64,000 nt of DNA from Acheta domesticus (GCA_031308135.1 JAHLJT010009436.1:215239420-215303419); one strand, 5' to 3'. Positions 45,336-56,700 are shown, counted from the first letter of the stretch. Numbers and translations: made by a program. Notes: generated by a model not told the origin, from the letters alone.

Positions 45336-45373
<38 letters not shown>

Positions 45374-45790
45374 GCGCCGCCGCCGCCGGGCTACGTCGCA
45401 TTTGCATAATGTCGAGGGCCGCCCGGCGCGGAAGCGCGTCCCTTACGCTACGCACCCCACCCACCCCACCTCACCCCTTCCCCTCCGGGCGACTTTTTCC
45501 GTAAAAAAAAAAAAAAAAAAAAAAATTCTGCGCCCGGCGACGCGAACTTCCACCCCGGGAGCAGCGGCTGCCTCTTTCGCCGCGTCGCGTCGGATAAATG
45601 CGGAATTAAGTGCGGGAAAACGCCGGCGCAACCCGTGGCGAAGGGAAAGGGTTGGGGAGGGGGGGAGGAGAGCAGGTCTCGCCGGACCGTTTTTTGGCGA
45701 CTAACAGATGTCTCCGTTTGTAGCGGCAGCGGAGCGCGCGAGCGGCGGTGGCGACGCCGGCGGTCGAATATATTAATAAAGAATTAAGAC
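45181..45790. other. GC-rich island with GCC arrays and poly-A tract
   Basis: GCC triplet runs at 45198-45224 and 45337-45388, and a run of 23 A at 45503-45525. Between them are AT-rich cores in CpG context: GCATTAGCATGAAGCAATTA (about 45269) and the octamer ATTTGCAT (45400-45407). The plus 104-aa frame is poly-Ala over the arrays. It is a plausible regulatory island; no gene recognised. Confidence 0.5.
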
Positions 45791-46580
45791 AGCCTCTCGT
45801 CGCTCCGAACTGACGTTCTCCGTTGTTCTTTTCTTCGCTTCCCCCAATCCCCCCACCCCCGGTGTTTCTTCTCCCTCTCCCTCCTCGTCCACCTCTTCCT
45901 GTTCCTTTTTCGTCCCGCTGCTCCAGTTCCTGAGTCCTCCCCCCCACCGCCGTGCTTCCACCCTTTCCCTAATTATTAAATCTTTTTCTTACTCCCATCC
46001 CCCGTCGCGCCCACCCCCGTATTAATTATTTTTTGCGCCCTACTTCTGAGCGTCACTGTTCCGTTGTTAGTAAGCACAAGCACTAATTACTCAAAAAGTT
46101 GCAGAGAGTTGCGTAAAATATTAACAGCAAATAAAAAACTTTTTATGGAGAGAATAAAAATTCAAATCCGAATTTTTTAAAATGCAGAGTGACTAAAAGA
46201 GCTCTCTGAATAATTCTAGTGTTCGCACGTAACGTGGTCGTGGAGAAAGCGAGGGTTGCCAGCGGTCACTAGAAACTACTTCACTAAGAGGAAACGTCAC
46301 ATTCATCGCCACGATGAAGGCACGATGGAGCTCGCGCCACCCACAACGCCGGCTGTTGAAGGGATGAGGATATTTTAGCGGAGTGAGGTGTTACCCCTTC
46401 GGTGACGGAGGAATGCTGATGATTTCGCTAACCATTAGCAGAAGCGAGGCACAATCGAATCGAAATCGATAGTTATTGAGGTTTGGAGGACAGCGACGGT
46501 CCGATGACGTTGATGGTAACGATGAAACTGACGTGAAGGTGACTGTGACTGAGAAGGTGACGGTGAAGATCAAGGTGATG
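45791..46580. other. Pyrimidine-rich then AT-rich stretch
   Basis: CT-rich on plus to about 46020, then AT-rich, then GATGG-like sequence leading into the 12-bp minisatellite. Frames of 113 and 62 aa (minus) are Gly/Arg/Glu-rich and repeat-derived. Confidence 0.4.
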
Positions 46581-46980
46581 GTGACGGGGAAGGTGACGGG
46601 GAAGGTGACGGGGAAGGTGACGGGGAAGGTGACGGGGAAGGTGACGGGGAAGGTGACGGGGAAGGTGACGGGGAAGGTGACGGGGAAGGTGACGGGGAAG
46701 GTGACGGGAAGGTGACGGGGAAGGTGACGGGGAAGGTGACGGGGAAGGTGACGGGGAAGGTGACGGGGAAGGTGACGGGGAAGGTGACGGGGAAGGTGAC
46801 GGGGAAGGTGGCGGGGAAGGTGACGGGGAAGGTGACGGGGAAGGTGACGGGGAAGGTGACGGGGAAGGTGACGGGGAAGGTGACGGGGAAGGTGACGGGG
46901 AAGGTGGCGGGGAAGGTGGCGGGGAAGGTGGCGGGGAAGGTGGCGGGGAAGGTGGCGGGGAAGGTGACGGGGAAGGTGAC
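46581..46980. repeat. 12-bp minisatellite, GTGACGGGGAAG
   Basis: About 33 head-to-tail units, nearly identical. One unit is 11 bp (46701-46711, one G missing), which shifts the plus frame and splits the Gly-Lys-Val-Thr reading at that point. A GTGGCGGGGAAG variant appears once near 46808 and then five times in a row at about 46904-46960, a sign of local homogenisation by slippage or unequal exchange. Minus reads Phe-Pro-Val-Thr for over 130 residues. Degenerate units (GTGAAGATCAAG, GTGACTGAGAAG) on both sides show how it grew. Confidence 0.97.
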
Positions 46981-47859
46981 AGTAAAGGTCATGGTGAAGA
47001 CAACACTGAAGTTAATTGCGACAATGAAGCAACCGGTAAAGCTGACATTCACAGCGACGCTGAAGGAGACGGAGGCAAAAGGTATAACTTTAGGGAACTG
47101 TACGGCCACAAGTGAGGAGTGGAAATGCCTGAATGTGGCGCTGGTAACAACTAAGGTAGCAGTGCAGTAACGACTGCAGTGCTTCCGCGCTTCCAGCCCC
47201 TCCGACGCCGAAGTGCTTGCGGAGGTTGATGCGAGTGCCGCTAGGAGGAGGATCAAGCGCGGGGCACACAGCCGCCGGACACTTCACGAGCGTGTGTTTA
47301 CAGTTTACTTTTTTAAAAACGGGCGCTGGTCGAGTAAGGCATTCAAAAATTATTCCTCTCTCCGCACCCACAAATTATAATCCTGCGACGGGAAGGCGGA
47401 GGTGAAACACTGTTGGAGAAGACGAAGGAATACTTTGAAGCGAGTCACCTTGTTTGTAACGTTAATGCGACACGCATACGTTAGCGTACATCAACGTCGT
47501 CATGCATAAACATTGGCGCCTCGTGAAGCGGTGGCGGTAAAGGAAGGCGGCGGTGGGTGGGTGCGTTGGAGGCGGTGGGCACAGGACGGGAAGACAGTGA
47601 GGAAAAAGAGAGAGAGTGGTGTTCTGAGGAGATGGAGACGGAAGAATCCCCCAGTGGTAGCGGTGTAGTGAAAAGTAATGATATGGCTCAACGACAGTAT
47701 GAGAATAGAGGAGCAGTGTCCTGTGCAGGGGATTGAGATGGAGCCGAACACGGGGAACTGGCAAGAGGTTTGTGGAGCACCGACGTGTGGAGAGGGGCCG
47801 CATCGAGTAGTGCGGCTTGGAGAATAGCGAATGAAGGTAGATACGGGCTAACGGTGAGA
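46981..47859. other. Mid-GC non-coding stretch
   Basis: Degenerate minisatellite flank to about 47100, then mid-GC DNA. The 201-aa minus frame 47462-48067 is His/Leu/Pro/Ser-rich, unrecognised, and runs into the tandem repeat at 47.86 kb. No gene called. Confidence 0.35.
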
Positions 47860-48390
47860 AGAGGCAGTAAAAGTGGAAGGGAGGAGTGCGGCGAAGCGGC
47901 AGATACGAGAACGGGACACAGAAAATGCAGAGTGGGAATCTTGCAACGTGAAGGAATTCGAACCAGGAACGGCGAGACGGGAGCGGTGACAGACGATGCG
48001 GGGGCAAAGAAGTGAGAAGCGGTGGCGCACGTGAAGGAGGGAAGGTACGGTAAAGTGGCAGATACATAAGAACAGAGCAGAGCTCAGAAACTAAGCAAAA
48101 TAGTATGAGGCTGGTGGGCTGTTACGAAGCGGAGCAAGGCGGGGAGCAAGCAAGCAAGCGAAGGAATTCGAACTACGAACGGCGGGGAGGGAGCGGTGAC
48201 AGAGGATGCGGGGGCAAAGACGTGAAAAGTGGTGGCGAAAGTGAAGGAGTGGAGGTGCGGCGAAGCAGCAAATACACAAGCACAGAGCAGCGCTCAGAAA
48301 CCACGCAAAATAGCGTAAGGCTGGTAGGCTGCAACGAAGCGGAGCAAGCAACGCGAAGGAATTCGAACCAGGAACGTGGCGGTGGCAGGA
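47860..48390. repeat. Tandem repeat, about 195-210-bp unit, three copies
   Basis: GAAGGAATTCGAAC occurs at 47950, 48160 and 48355 (spacing 210 and 195). GATGCGGGGGCAAAG occurs at 47995 and 48205. GCGGCGAAGC, CAGAGCAG and CTCAGAAACTA/CACGCAAAATAG recur in register. Copies differ by small indels. The 200-aa minus frame 48091-48693 crosses the copies and then leaves them, so it is not supported as a gene. Confidence 0.92.
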
Positions 48391-48700
48391 GATGAGGCGA
48401 GCGAGGAGAGGCGCGTGCGGGGGAAGGCGTTCATGCGACGTGGGGAGCGCGGAGGGGAATCGGGCGATTGCGCCCCCGCCCCGGGGCTCGTTGCCCGTTG
48501 ACATTAATTTCACCGGCGCACACGCGCCTTCGTCGCCGCCCCGCGGAGCCCCGTGCCACGCGGCACAGCGCGGGAATGTGCTGTTCCCGACGGATTTGTG
48601 TGGGAAATTTCCTGGAAAGATGGACTGAGCCGCAGACGCGATAGGAAGATTTACAACACGCGGCGCGGGAACTCCTCTGTACTTGCTTCTCATGGCGCAA
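48391..48700. other. GC-rich island
   Basis: CpG-rich, with TTGACATTAATTTCACCGGC near 48497, an AT-rich core in CpG context. No gene recognised. Confidence 0.4.
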
Positions 48701-49050
48701 AGTCTCGTAATTCCGCCCAGGAATCTTACGCGAGTGAATACTTGTTCAAGATGTATATCGGAAATTCCACCTCGCCTTCAAGACGCATGCATAATAATCA
48801 CATTTGCTCCGCTTCTGTTTAATTAAATACCACTTTTCTTCCATGCGTAATGTCTAACATTAACCCTCTTTATGGATTTATAGCGTATCGTACCGAAATT
48901 TCAAAGACGACAATACGGAAGTGCATTAGTGGGTCGAAGGCAAACGATTCCACTCGCAAGAACAAGCTATTCACGAAAACACGAAACGGAAAAAAGTTAT
49001 ACTGTTTGCATTAAGAAACACTACTCAAGCGCGTGCTCTAAATGAAACCA
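48701..49050. other. AT-rich non-coding stretch
   Basis: AT-rich, nothing recognised. Confidence 0.4.
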
Positions 49051-50470
49051 CTCTTCGGAACAAAACCCGCCTCTTTTAATGAAGAACGCCCTCGACTCGA
49101 CCCCCGCGCAACATTTACCTTCGACCACGCAACTAATTACGACCGGGCTACATTAACATCACGCAGTGCGCAGCGGTCTCTTTCGTTACCCACTCCCCAC
49201 TCAACGCACCCCCACCACCAGCACTCCGCCCTGAAACAAAACCTGAAAAAGGCCGGCATCGCGAGGCAATATTTTGCAAGAAGAACAAAAAACAACAAAA
49301 AAAAAAAACAAAATGAATTCCCGGGTCAGGCGAAAAGCTTTGTGGACGGATCTCATGCAGCGCTAGGTGAGGCGGTCCATTCGCGGAACGGCTCCTGGGC
49401 GACAGAGTGCGCGAGAGTGCGTGGGCGTGCGGGGGCGCGCGGGGTGCGTGCTCCACTAGCATTCCACCCACCGCTTGGCGCGCCATCCGCTTGTAATGAG
49501 CGAGTCAAATTATGCGGCGCATTCCCAAACCCCACCGCCGCCACGCCCCCCTTTCCTCCACCGCCCCTCCCTCCCTCCCCCCCTCCCGCGTGCCCGGGAG
49601 CCGATTGGAACCGCCGGGCCGTAGCGCGCCGCGTCGCTCGACCGCCCCATTCGCCCGCCCGGCCGCGACTCCGCGAGTTATGCCCCAGAGTTATTTTAAT
49701 TGGAGCACCGAGGGTCCAAAAATGCGCCGCTGTATTTTTTCTCTCCCCTACCCCCCCCTCTCAGGGGCCGTGTTTGCACATTTTTTTCCAGGGCTTTTCC
49801 CGCCGCTCCCTGCGGACCGTTACCTGTCCGCGCCACCCCCGCCCGACGCCGCCCGCACGTGCTGTGTCTAATCGTTCTGCGGTCGACTACCCCCTCCCCT
49901 TCCCGGGCTCCACCCCTCCTCCGTTCGCACGCAAGAATGTTAACGCTGTAACGGAAAGCCGCGGAAACGACGATGGAGGGAGGGGCTGTGGACTAAAAGC
50001 GGGGAGGGGGGGAGGAACACAACACAGTGCTAGTCCAGTAGCCCGTGCGTCGCCACGTGTGGTCCATAACTTCTCGAAAGCCTGAAATTAAAAATGTATT
50101 TCACACGGAGCGTAAAAAATAATTAAAAACAAAGTGCGGCGCCGGTAAGGCGCCCGTGAGGTAAGGCGCGGCCAGACGGAGGCCACTCGCCTCCAGGAGG
50201 GACGAGGAGGGTGTGGAATGGAGGAGGAGGGAGAGAAAGTGGGAACGACGAAGTATAAATAGCGCGACTGCGACTCCGCAACCAACGCAGCACTGCGAAG
50301 TATGAAAGAGGATTATTTCGGTTGGCGGCGCCCGCGCGCCCGTTCGCCCGTTCGCCGCGCACGCAACCCCACGGGACTCCGCTGCGGCGCTAACCCTGAC
50401 GCGACCACCGGACCGCTAGCGACGCTCAGAGACCTGCGGGTCCGCCTGGGGGCCCAACATGAAACCGCAG
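49051..50470. other. Large C-rich GC island (about 1.3 kb)
   Basis: C-rich on plus, in contrast to the G-rich arrays elsewhere. It holds the longest plus frame of the window (347 aa, 49042-50085). That protein is a patchwork of Pro/Arg/Ser/Ala runs plus a KNNKKKK stretch from an A run, with no domain and dense alternative frames. Absence of stops follows from the GC content. It may be a CpG island of an unseen gene. Confidence 0.5.
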
Positions 50471-51071
50471 ATTAGCATTTAAGAGATGAGATACGATAAT
50501 CGTTTTCAACAAGTGCAGCTCACCGCTCATGGCCACGTGACGAATCCTTCGTTCTGCTATCGGGATGAATTCGTACGACAGGAAACGTTCAGGGAAAGTC
50601 GGGGTAAATCTGCACAAAATGTGAATGAATTATTTCGCACACTTTCGACGTTTGTAGTAGCAATCAACGACAGTAAGAATAGAAAGTGAAGCGCAATAGC
50701 GGTAGCAAAAGACAAACGGCAATTTCATTTTTATTAATTAAATAATGTCCACTCCATATTTCTGTGAAAATGCAATTCACAACAAGGCTTCCAGAAAACA
50801 TTCATCTTTCATATTCAAACGTAGAAGTTAACTAAACGCAAGTTTAAATGTCTAAAAAATACTACCTACAACTATTTTTCTCTGAATTATTTCCATAAGG
50901 ATTGTCAACGGTTGTTGATAAGTCGTTGGCATAAGTAAATATTTCTTGGAATCATCAAAACGGTGTGTGTTCCATATGCAATAATTTAACATTTTATTTG
51001 GCGTTCAATAAAAAACGCTTTAATTAGAAGAAGTACATGCGTTAAGCTGTAGAACATCTGTAATTGCACAT
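50471..51071. other. AT-rich non-coding stretch
   Basis: AT-rich, nothing recognised. Confidence 0.4.
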
Positions 51072-51130
51072 AACTTTGAAGCGGTGTAACCGAGGTTCTA
51101 CGCCCCCGGTTTCGATTCCCGTAGGAACCC
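51072..51130 (+). repeat. Degenerate tRNA-like fragment
   Basis: GCGGTGTAACCGAGG resembles an A box and GGTTTCGATTCCC (about 51107-51119) a B box, only about 30 nt apart, so part of the tRNA-like region is lost. It stands 40 bases from the SINE-A/SINE-B nest and may be another decayed SINE head. No clover-leaf can be drawn with confidence. Confidence 0.4.
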
Positions 51131-51167
51131 GAACTATGTTTCTTAAGTCGTAATCTATAAACTAACA

Positions 51168-51735
51168 TTTTTTGTTGGCTTCGGCATTCGCCTGGTGTTG
51201 ATCGGAGAAACTACGAAAAACTGCACGGAAATCAGAGTAGCCGGCCGCTAGCTCTCTTCTCCAGACAGCGAATGAATTCGATCTAGCCGGCGGCGATGGT
51301 GTTTGTGACGGCGATGGTGTAACGGTTAGCGTTTCGGACGGATACGGGTTCGCGGGTTCAAACCCGATCGAAGCCATGGATTTTTAGGGGCAAAAAAATC
51401 CTTCGTAAGCCCTCCTTCGGAGGGGAAATAAAGCCGGCTGTCACATGTTAGTAGATTTACTGCATGTAAAAGTTCCTCAAGCCTAAATGACGCCTCTGAG
51501 CAAAATTCAAAATCGCCTCTTTTGTCGCCCGAGATAATACCTTCTTTCTCCGCTAGGTGAAAGGAGCGTAGCGAAATTTGCGTGGTCAGACGGAAGAGCA
51601 GGCTTCATGGCCTGAGTCTCGCCACGTAAAATAAGGCAATTCAATTCAATAGCCTGGTAGCTAGTGTCGAAAATCCTACTACCGTCTGGAGTTGAAGCAC
51701 AGGACCTCCAGTTCTTAAACAAGCGCTTAGTAATA
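51168..51735 (-). mobile_element. SINE-A copy 3, 3'-truncated and split by SINE-B
   Basis: Two pieces, 51168-51290 and 51643-51735, align to consecutive parts of SINE-A at 41.9-42.4 kb: CGGCATTCGCCTGGTGTTGAT and GCCGGCCGCTAG in the first, AGCTAGTGTCGA in the second. The 352 bases between are a different SINE in the opposite orientation. The tRNA-like head (complement of about 51675-51735) is very degraded. The 3' part after the CGGCATTCGCC region is missing. Confidence 0.85.
51291..51642 (+). mobile_element. tRNA-derived SINE (SINE-B), nested in SINE-A
   Basis: The head has an A box TGGTGTAACGGTTAGCG (51315-51331) and a B box GGTTCAAACCC (51355-51365), 40 nt apart. The body contains CTTCGTAAGCCCTCCTTCGG and AAATAAAGCCGGCTGTCA, and the end has a short AATTC repeat. 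The flanks AATTCGATCTAGCC-GG (51275-51290) and AATTCAATAGCCTGG (51643-51657) are a diverged target-site duplication taken from SINE-A sequence. The body differs from SINE-A and SINE-C, so this is a third SINE family. The insertion postdates SINE-A at this locus. Confidence 0.87.
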
Positions 51736-52580
51736 TTAGAATGTTTACGCCGCACGGTAAGGGGCCCGAGATGTTTTGCACAAGTGGGAACATGGACGTT
51801 AGAAGTTGGTTTCAGTACGAAGTTATTTTCACATTGAATTACAATGTATTGCTAAATGAGAAATATTCACACGCCCAATATGAAATGCACACCAATGGAG
51901 TTTCCAATATATTAAAAACATTCTGCATTCTAATGATGTCAATACAAGTCACAACGTAGATGCTGGAAAAACGAACGAAGAAGGATAACATCAGACAAAC
52001 ATGACAACCTTTCTTAGAGCTGAAATAATGAACTCGCCTATTTACCGGGCGAGGTTGTGCGAGTGTAAGTTGATACTGATGTCTCCGGTGTCACATTCTG
52101 TTAGCTCCTCACGCCTGAGTCCACACTCTCCTACAGAATATGGTAATTCGAAACACCTCCCGCATCCCAAACAACACCCGTCCATTGAAGGACTCCGTCA
52201 TAGCCCCACCCCCTTCCCATAACAGCGATTTAAAAGTTCCAAACAAATATGTACAACAAAAAGGAAATATTAGTCATGAAAACCAATTAGGAAACTCAAG
52301 GTTCCACAAACACAAGAGGCCAGCCGACCGAGACAGAATTCTCTCAGATTTAAGCACCAAAAGCGCGGACCTCGCTTAAGGAACACACGAGCGTCGCTTC
52401 AAACAAGCAAATTTAATAATAACGCGCATTCTGCGCGAGAGAGCATTAGAACGGCCACAGAACACATTAAGTTGCGATAACCCACTGAAAACAAGCTCGT
52501 CATCGGGCACCCCTCGCAACTTCCTTTCACGCGAGATCAAATGCGAACAAGGACGCAAATGAGAAAACAAAGAGGCGGGC
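51736..52580. other. Mixed non-coding stretch
   Basis: AT-rich to mid-GC DNA with frames below 85 aa. Nothing recognised. Confidence 0.4.
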
Positions 52581-53280
52581 CAGCCAGGCGGCGGCGACCG
52601 GCGCGGCGCTGCGAATTGAAACTTTACTCACCTCGCAGCTTGAACTTTCCTGTTTACACTCACTCTTTCCCACCAAAATTTCGCCCTCACCATTTCTTTC
52701 TCTAGTACTGTTCTTCTCTCATTTCGAATTCCATATAATTCTCTCATTTTCTGCTTCCTTTTCACACTCCCTATTTATATTCAGAAATCTCTGAACTTCC
52801 GCACCGTTTTTTCCCCCATTTTCTTCCTCCAGTTTTTCCTCCCTCCCTTTTGTCCTTTCTATTTATTTTTCTCATCTCGTATTTGATATGTCCTAACCTT
52901 ATTTCCTCCCTCCCTTTTGTCCTTTCTATTTATTTTTCTCATCTCGTATTTGATATGTCCTAACCTTATTTCCTTCCTCCCCTTCACACTTCTGATTCAT
53001 TTTTTTATTGATGATCTTTGGGATTGTTTATTTTCATTTCTTCTAAAATATATATTTTCCTGCTATTTTTCATCGCATTATTGAACTTCAATATTTTAAT
53101 TCCTTTCATTCAATAAACTCTGTTTCTTTTCTTATTTTCCTTCTGCTGTTCACGTCCGTTATCTCCCTTCTTCATCTCCTCTCCTAGGAAATCGATTTTA
53201 AGCATAGTTTCTCACCGTTTCCATTCCGCATCACATCGATCTCCTTCGCCCTGCATCTTCCTATTCCTTCTCCCCCCCAT
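52581..53280. other. GC patch followed by pyrimidine-rich tract
   Basis: Short GC-rich patch (52575-52610), then about 650 bases rich in C/T on plus with TTCCTCC and TTTCTC motifs, enclosing the exact 67-bp duplication. No gene recognised. Confidence 0.5.
52835..52971. repeat. Exact 67-bp tandem duplication in a pyrimidine tract
   Basis: Copy 1 is 52835-52901 and copy 2 52902-52968. Both begin TTTCCTCCCTCCCTTTTGTC and appear identical along their length. A third copy starts TTTCCTTCCTCC at 52969 and then diverges. Identity indicates a very recent event, or an assembly artefact. Confidence 0.96.
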
Positions 53281-53530
53281 CCCCCCCCCTCGTGGGGCGG
53301 CCGTTAATTAACTGGGCGTGGCGGATGCGCGCAGCCTCCGCAGCGCCCTCTATCGGAAACCGGCGCCGAAAGGGGCGTCTGCTCTCGGTCACAGTTTTCA
53401 CAAGGTATTCACGCGCTCGGGGCGAATATCGGTTAATTAGCCCCACGAGTCGGGCGCCGCCGCCCACCCGCTGACGCCGGGCGGTCGGCGACGGCAGGGC
53501 CGATGGCGGGCGCAGAGAATGTTGATTAAG
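53281..53530. other. GC-rich island with TTAATTA cores
   Basis: CpG-rich patch bounded by GGCCGTTAATTAACTGGGCG (53300) and ATATCGGTTAATTAGCCCC (53424), two TTAATTA cores about 125 bp apart in opposite halves. It is a candidate regulatory island. No gene recognised. Confidence 0.4.
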
Positions 53531-54157
53531 ACAACGGCTACCTAAGTCCAAATGGTGGTGATGCTAGCGATACTCGTAGGACAAACTATTCCGTATTACT
53601 GAAATTGTCAACGAAATAGTCGCAATGCTATTCTATTTCATTGATAGAAAGTATTACGAAAGCTGCAAGTAATGAAAAGGTAGTTCCCAAACTAGGGAAC
53701 TGAGAAAAGTGAGATGACGACAAGTAAAGCTTAAACTTGAAACCAATTAAATTACTCAGGGAAACTATCACCCACACGAACCTCTACTAAAGATGATTAA
53801 TAATGACATTCTTCGAGAATGGAACTTTTATAAGAGAAAAATATAATAAATCAAAACGTGTCAGAAAAAAAATGTTGCGTACATAAGATCATTGTGTAAA
53901 TTTGTGCGCGAGAGGAAATGCATGGTCCTAGGCAGGGTGACGAAAGTAGTCAAAATTTTGTCTACATTTCCCTGTGCCTCACCCTAAATCGTTTTATCAG
54001 TAACGATGAATGAATAAATTAGTGTAACTGATGAGACTAGGATGTACGTGAAATAAATGATGGAACAACGGTGGAATGAGGATGGGGAAAACTGGATGGA
54101 TTCAAAAAAATGAACAGCGGAACCCCATGGTCCAGCTCAAATTCTTTACGAAACAAA
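53531..54157. other. AT-rich non-coding stretch
   Basis: AT-rich. The final 130 bases may be the body of the tRNA-like element below. Nothing else recognised. Confidence 0.4.
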
Positions 54158-54230
54158 TGGAATTTGAACTCCAATACGCAGCATCGAGAAATTTAAAGTT
54201 AGTGCTATAACCACTGCGCTACAGATCGTC
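54158..54230 (-). mobile_element. Degenerate tRNA-like SINE head (SINE-D)
   Basis: On minus the order is CTGTAGCGCAGTGGTTATAG (A box GTAGCGCAGTGGTTA) followed about 35 nt later by GGAGTTCAAATTCC (B box, complement of 54159-54172). It is tRNA-like in layout, but the intervening stems do not pair convincingly, so it is a SINE head or tRNA pseudogene and not a functional tRNA. The body downstream (toward 54100) matches none of the other SINEs here. Confidence 0.6.
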
Positions 54231-54790
54231 TACTTTGACGCAACAACGGCAAATAACGGGACCACGCAACGGACGCAGAATGTCGCAGGGACTACTCCCT
54301 GACGACATCCGGCCGACACGCCGAGCGTGCCGCGGCGGCGCCGGTCGGGATCAGCAGCCTCCGCGCCTCCTCCACCTCCACTTCGGCCACTCTCCCGGAA
54401 TATGCGCTAATTAACACCCGCAGCGCGGAGGAGAGCAGACTTTTATCGGGGGCGCGCACCACCGAGCGGATTAGGAGCGCGCGGCGTCGCCTGACACCCT
54501 CGCCCACCCTCCGCCGCTGTCGATCCTGCTCCTCGCCTCCCGCTCCCCAACCTCGGCACCCCTGCCCCCTCTTAACTTCCCTCCTCGCCCCTCCCCCTTC
54601 ATCCCCCTTTTCACCCTTCCCTTCCTTATCTTCCTCCTCCACTTCGCTCCTTTTTTTCATTTTCCTCCTCGCCACTCCCGATCCTTCGTACCTCTCCGTC
54701 TTCTTAGGCCTTTCCCTTCCTCATCTTTCTTTCTCTGCCCTCCCAATTCTTCGCCCCTGTCCCTCGTCTTTGCCTGCTGCCATGGTGGAA
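54231..54790. other. GC-rich island and pyrimidine-rich tail
   Basis: CpG-rich to about 54500, with GGAATATGCGCTAATTAACA near 54398 and GACTTTTATCGGGG near 54440, then C/T-rich to about 54780. The 127-aa minus frame is Glu/Lys/Arg-rich from the pyrimidine tract. No gene recognised. Confidence 0.45.
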
Positions 54791-55580
54791 ACATGATATC
54801 CGGTGCGGAGCGGGGAGAATGTTAAATTGAAATATTTTTTTTGTTTTATATCGTGAAATTCGCATAGCACCGATTAATTACTTGTGTACAAGATAGCGTG
54901 TTTCTTTTTTTATAAGGGAGGATTCTAACTCGTAATAAACCGCTTAGTGCAAAAACAATTCAGTAGCAGAATTCACAATTATGACTAACGTTCTCTGATT
55001 GTGCAAGTGAATTCCGAGTTAACTATCATTCCTCTGTTTTTCATATTTTTTAGCACTGACCATGTGCACGTCAACTCATTCGGTACATTACAAAAAGCAA
55101 AAGTCTAAAAGTAAATCTTAGTCGAAATCAAAGTAGTGATAAAGAATTGGAAAACCGGATTGACAAAGCGGAAGTTGAAACACGCCAATTTTATAAATTT
55201 CTTGTGCCGCTACAAACGTCAATCATATCTCCATCGAATGTGTTACGACTTCAATCTGCCGTTACTTAATTTTCTTAAACATGGTAATATAAATCAACCT
55301 TAAGTTTCCCTTTTCAAATAGTAAATGGTAACTCAAAATTTTAGGAAGTTACGATCCATCGTAAAAACACAAAACCCCCATAAACCATTAACTAAATAAA
55401 CAAACTGCCCTCCTTTTCACTAAATTTTCCAAACGTGTACCGTGGTGCAGAACAGAATAGAATAACAAACTGGCTGCACTCACCGTTATTCTTAACCTCG
55501 TCGGGCGTGGTTATTCTTTCACAGTCTGGTAATAACAGGATGCCGCGGTGTAATGCATTTGGGTGATCGGCCTGATATAA
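54791..55580. other. AT-rich non-coding stretch
   Basis: AT-rich, nothing recognised. Confidence 0.4.
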
Positions 55581-55930
55581 GGGACGCTTGTTCTAGAAGT
55601 ACGATTTAATGGGCGTGACCAACGCCATTAACAGCAGCGTATCGATGTTTGTTATGGCTCCAGAACCCTATTTAATAATGTCTTCTCTCAACGGCGCTAC
55701 CGCAGTCTCGAAACCAGCCCACCCGCCTCGCCCCCTCCCATCTGTTGTGTTCCCGGCCGCTAGCTGGCACTGGCGTCGGCGGCGCCGGGCGTTTGTTTTG
55801 AAGCGTAATATTTTATGTGTTTCCTGGTTTATTCCGCGCAACGTTTTAACGCAGTTCAAAAAGATCATCCCCCCCTGTCAGGACAGGGACGTTTTGGGGG
55901 AAAAAAAATTTGAAGAGCGACGGCCCGCTT
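55581..55930. promoter_or_regulatory. Candidate regulatory island
   Basis: Moderately GC-rich patch with unusually word-like AT cores: TACGATTTAATGGGCG, CGCCATTAACAGCAG, ATGTTTGTTATGG (forkhead-like TGTTTGTT), CCCTATTTAATAATG and CGTAATATTTTATGTG followed by GGTTTATTCC. A small perfect hairpin CCCTGT-CAGG-ACAGGG lies at about 55876-55891. An open 107-aa frame on plus (55609-55932) has no domain. Regulatory function is inferred from motifs only. Confidence 0.3.
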
Positions 55931-56170
55931 AAATTAGAACACGCGGGCCTCTAATATCGCCGATGACACGTCATTTTTCATCCGTGCGGTGCGGCAACCC
56001 CTTTCCCCCACCCCACGCTCCGCGCGTCCCCGCTCCACTGGGCCGTCCCTTCCCCACTCCCACTGCCACGCCCCCACGACGTGCCTCTGCGTTCGCATAA
56101 AAACATGACGCGCGAGCCCCCACTGCGTGCTCGGGCTCCCTCTGGAGTACCCGGTCTGGGTTAACTGCGA
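55931..56170. other. GC-rich island
   Basis: C-rich, CpG-rich patch. Frames Gly/Arg-rich on minus. No gene recognised. Confidence 0.4.
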
Positions 56171-56700
56171 AATAAGTGATAGGGATATACACAACGAAAA
56201 GTGATTAAAAACTATTCAGTGCCCGAAAAAATATAAGCTCCACATTCAAAATACGCACGAGTATTGAATTATTTTCATACATCTAATCAACGCATAGTAT
56301 TAACTTTCGCTAAAAGAAATGCACACAAAAAATGCAAAATATTTATTAACAATAATTTACTAGATGGACATGAGAAATGAAATTTGCAAAGAAACATACA
56401 GCAGGAGAAATTTATTCCTCTCAGTCCTTCACTATAAATACTAATTCTATTATACTCTTGCGTTATCAACAATATTTAAATTACAATACATAACAGCATC
56501 ATGAAATGCAAGTATCACTACTAATTTTAATGTTGAGCAAACACTGTTTGTTATTTTCAAAAAAACTTTCATTTTATTGAAGACAAAAATCATTTAAACA
56601 ATTAGAATGTGTGGCTGTGTCCCTTTTCCTGAAGTCAGAAATATTTCAAAATCAATTTCTTATTTCAGTACTTTGGACACTAATCAAACACGAACGACAT
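56171..56700. other. AT-rich non-coding stretch
   Basis: AT-rich, nothing recognised. Confidence 0.4.

Noticed and set aside
46570..47256. 228-aa minus frame of Phe-Pro-Val-Thr repeats (and plus Gly-Lys-Val-Thr)
   Set aside because: Direct translation of the 12-bp minisatellite on both strands; no unique flanking domain.
49042..50085. 347-aa open frame on plus
   Set aside because: Low-complexity Pro/Arg/Ser/Ala protein in a C-rich island, with no domain and other open frames on both strands. Lack of stops is explained by base composition.
51309..51372. Functional tRNA gene at the SINE-B head
   Set aside because: A and B boxes are present but the acceptor and anticodon stems do not pair convincingly, and the sequence continues into a SINE body.
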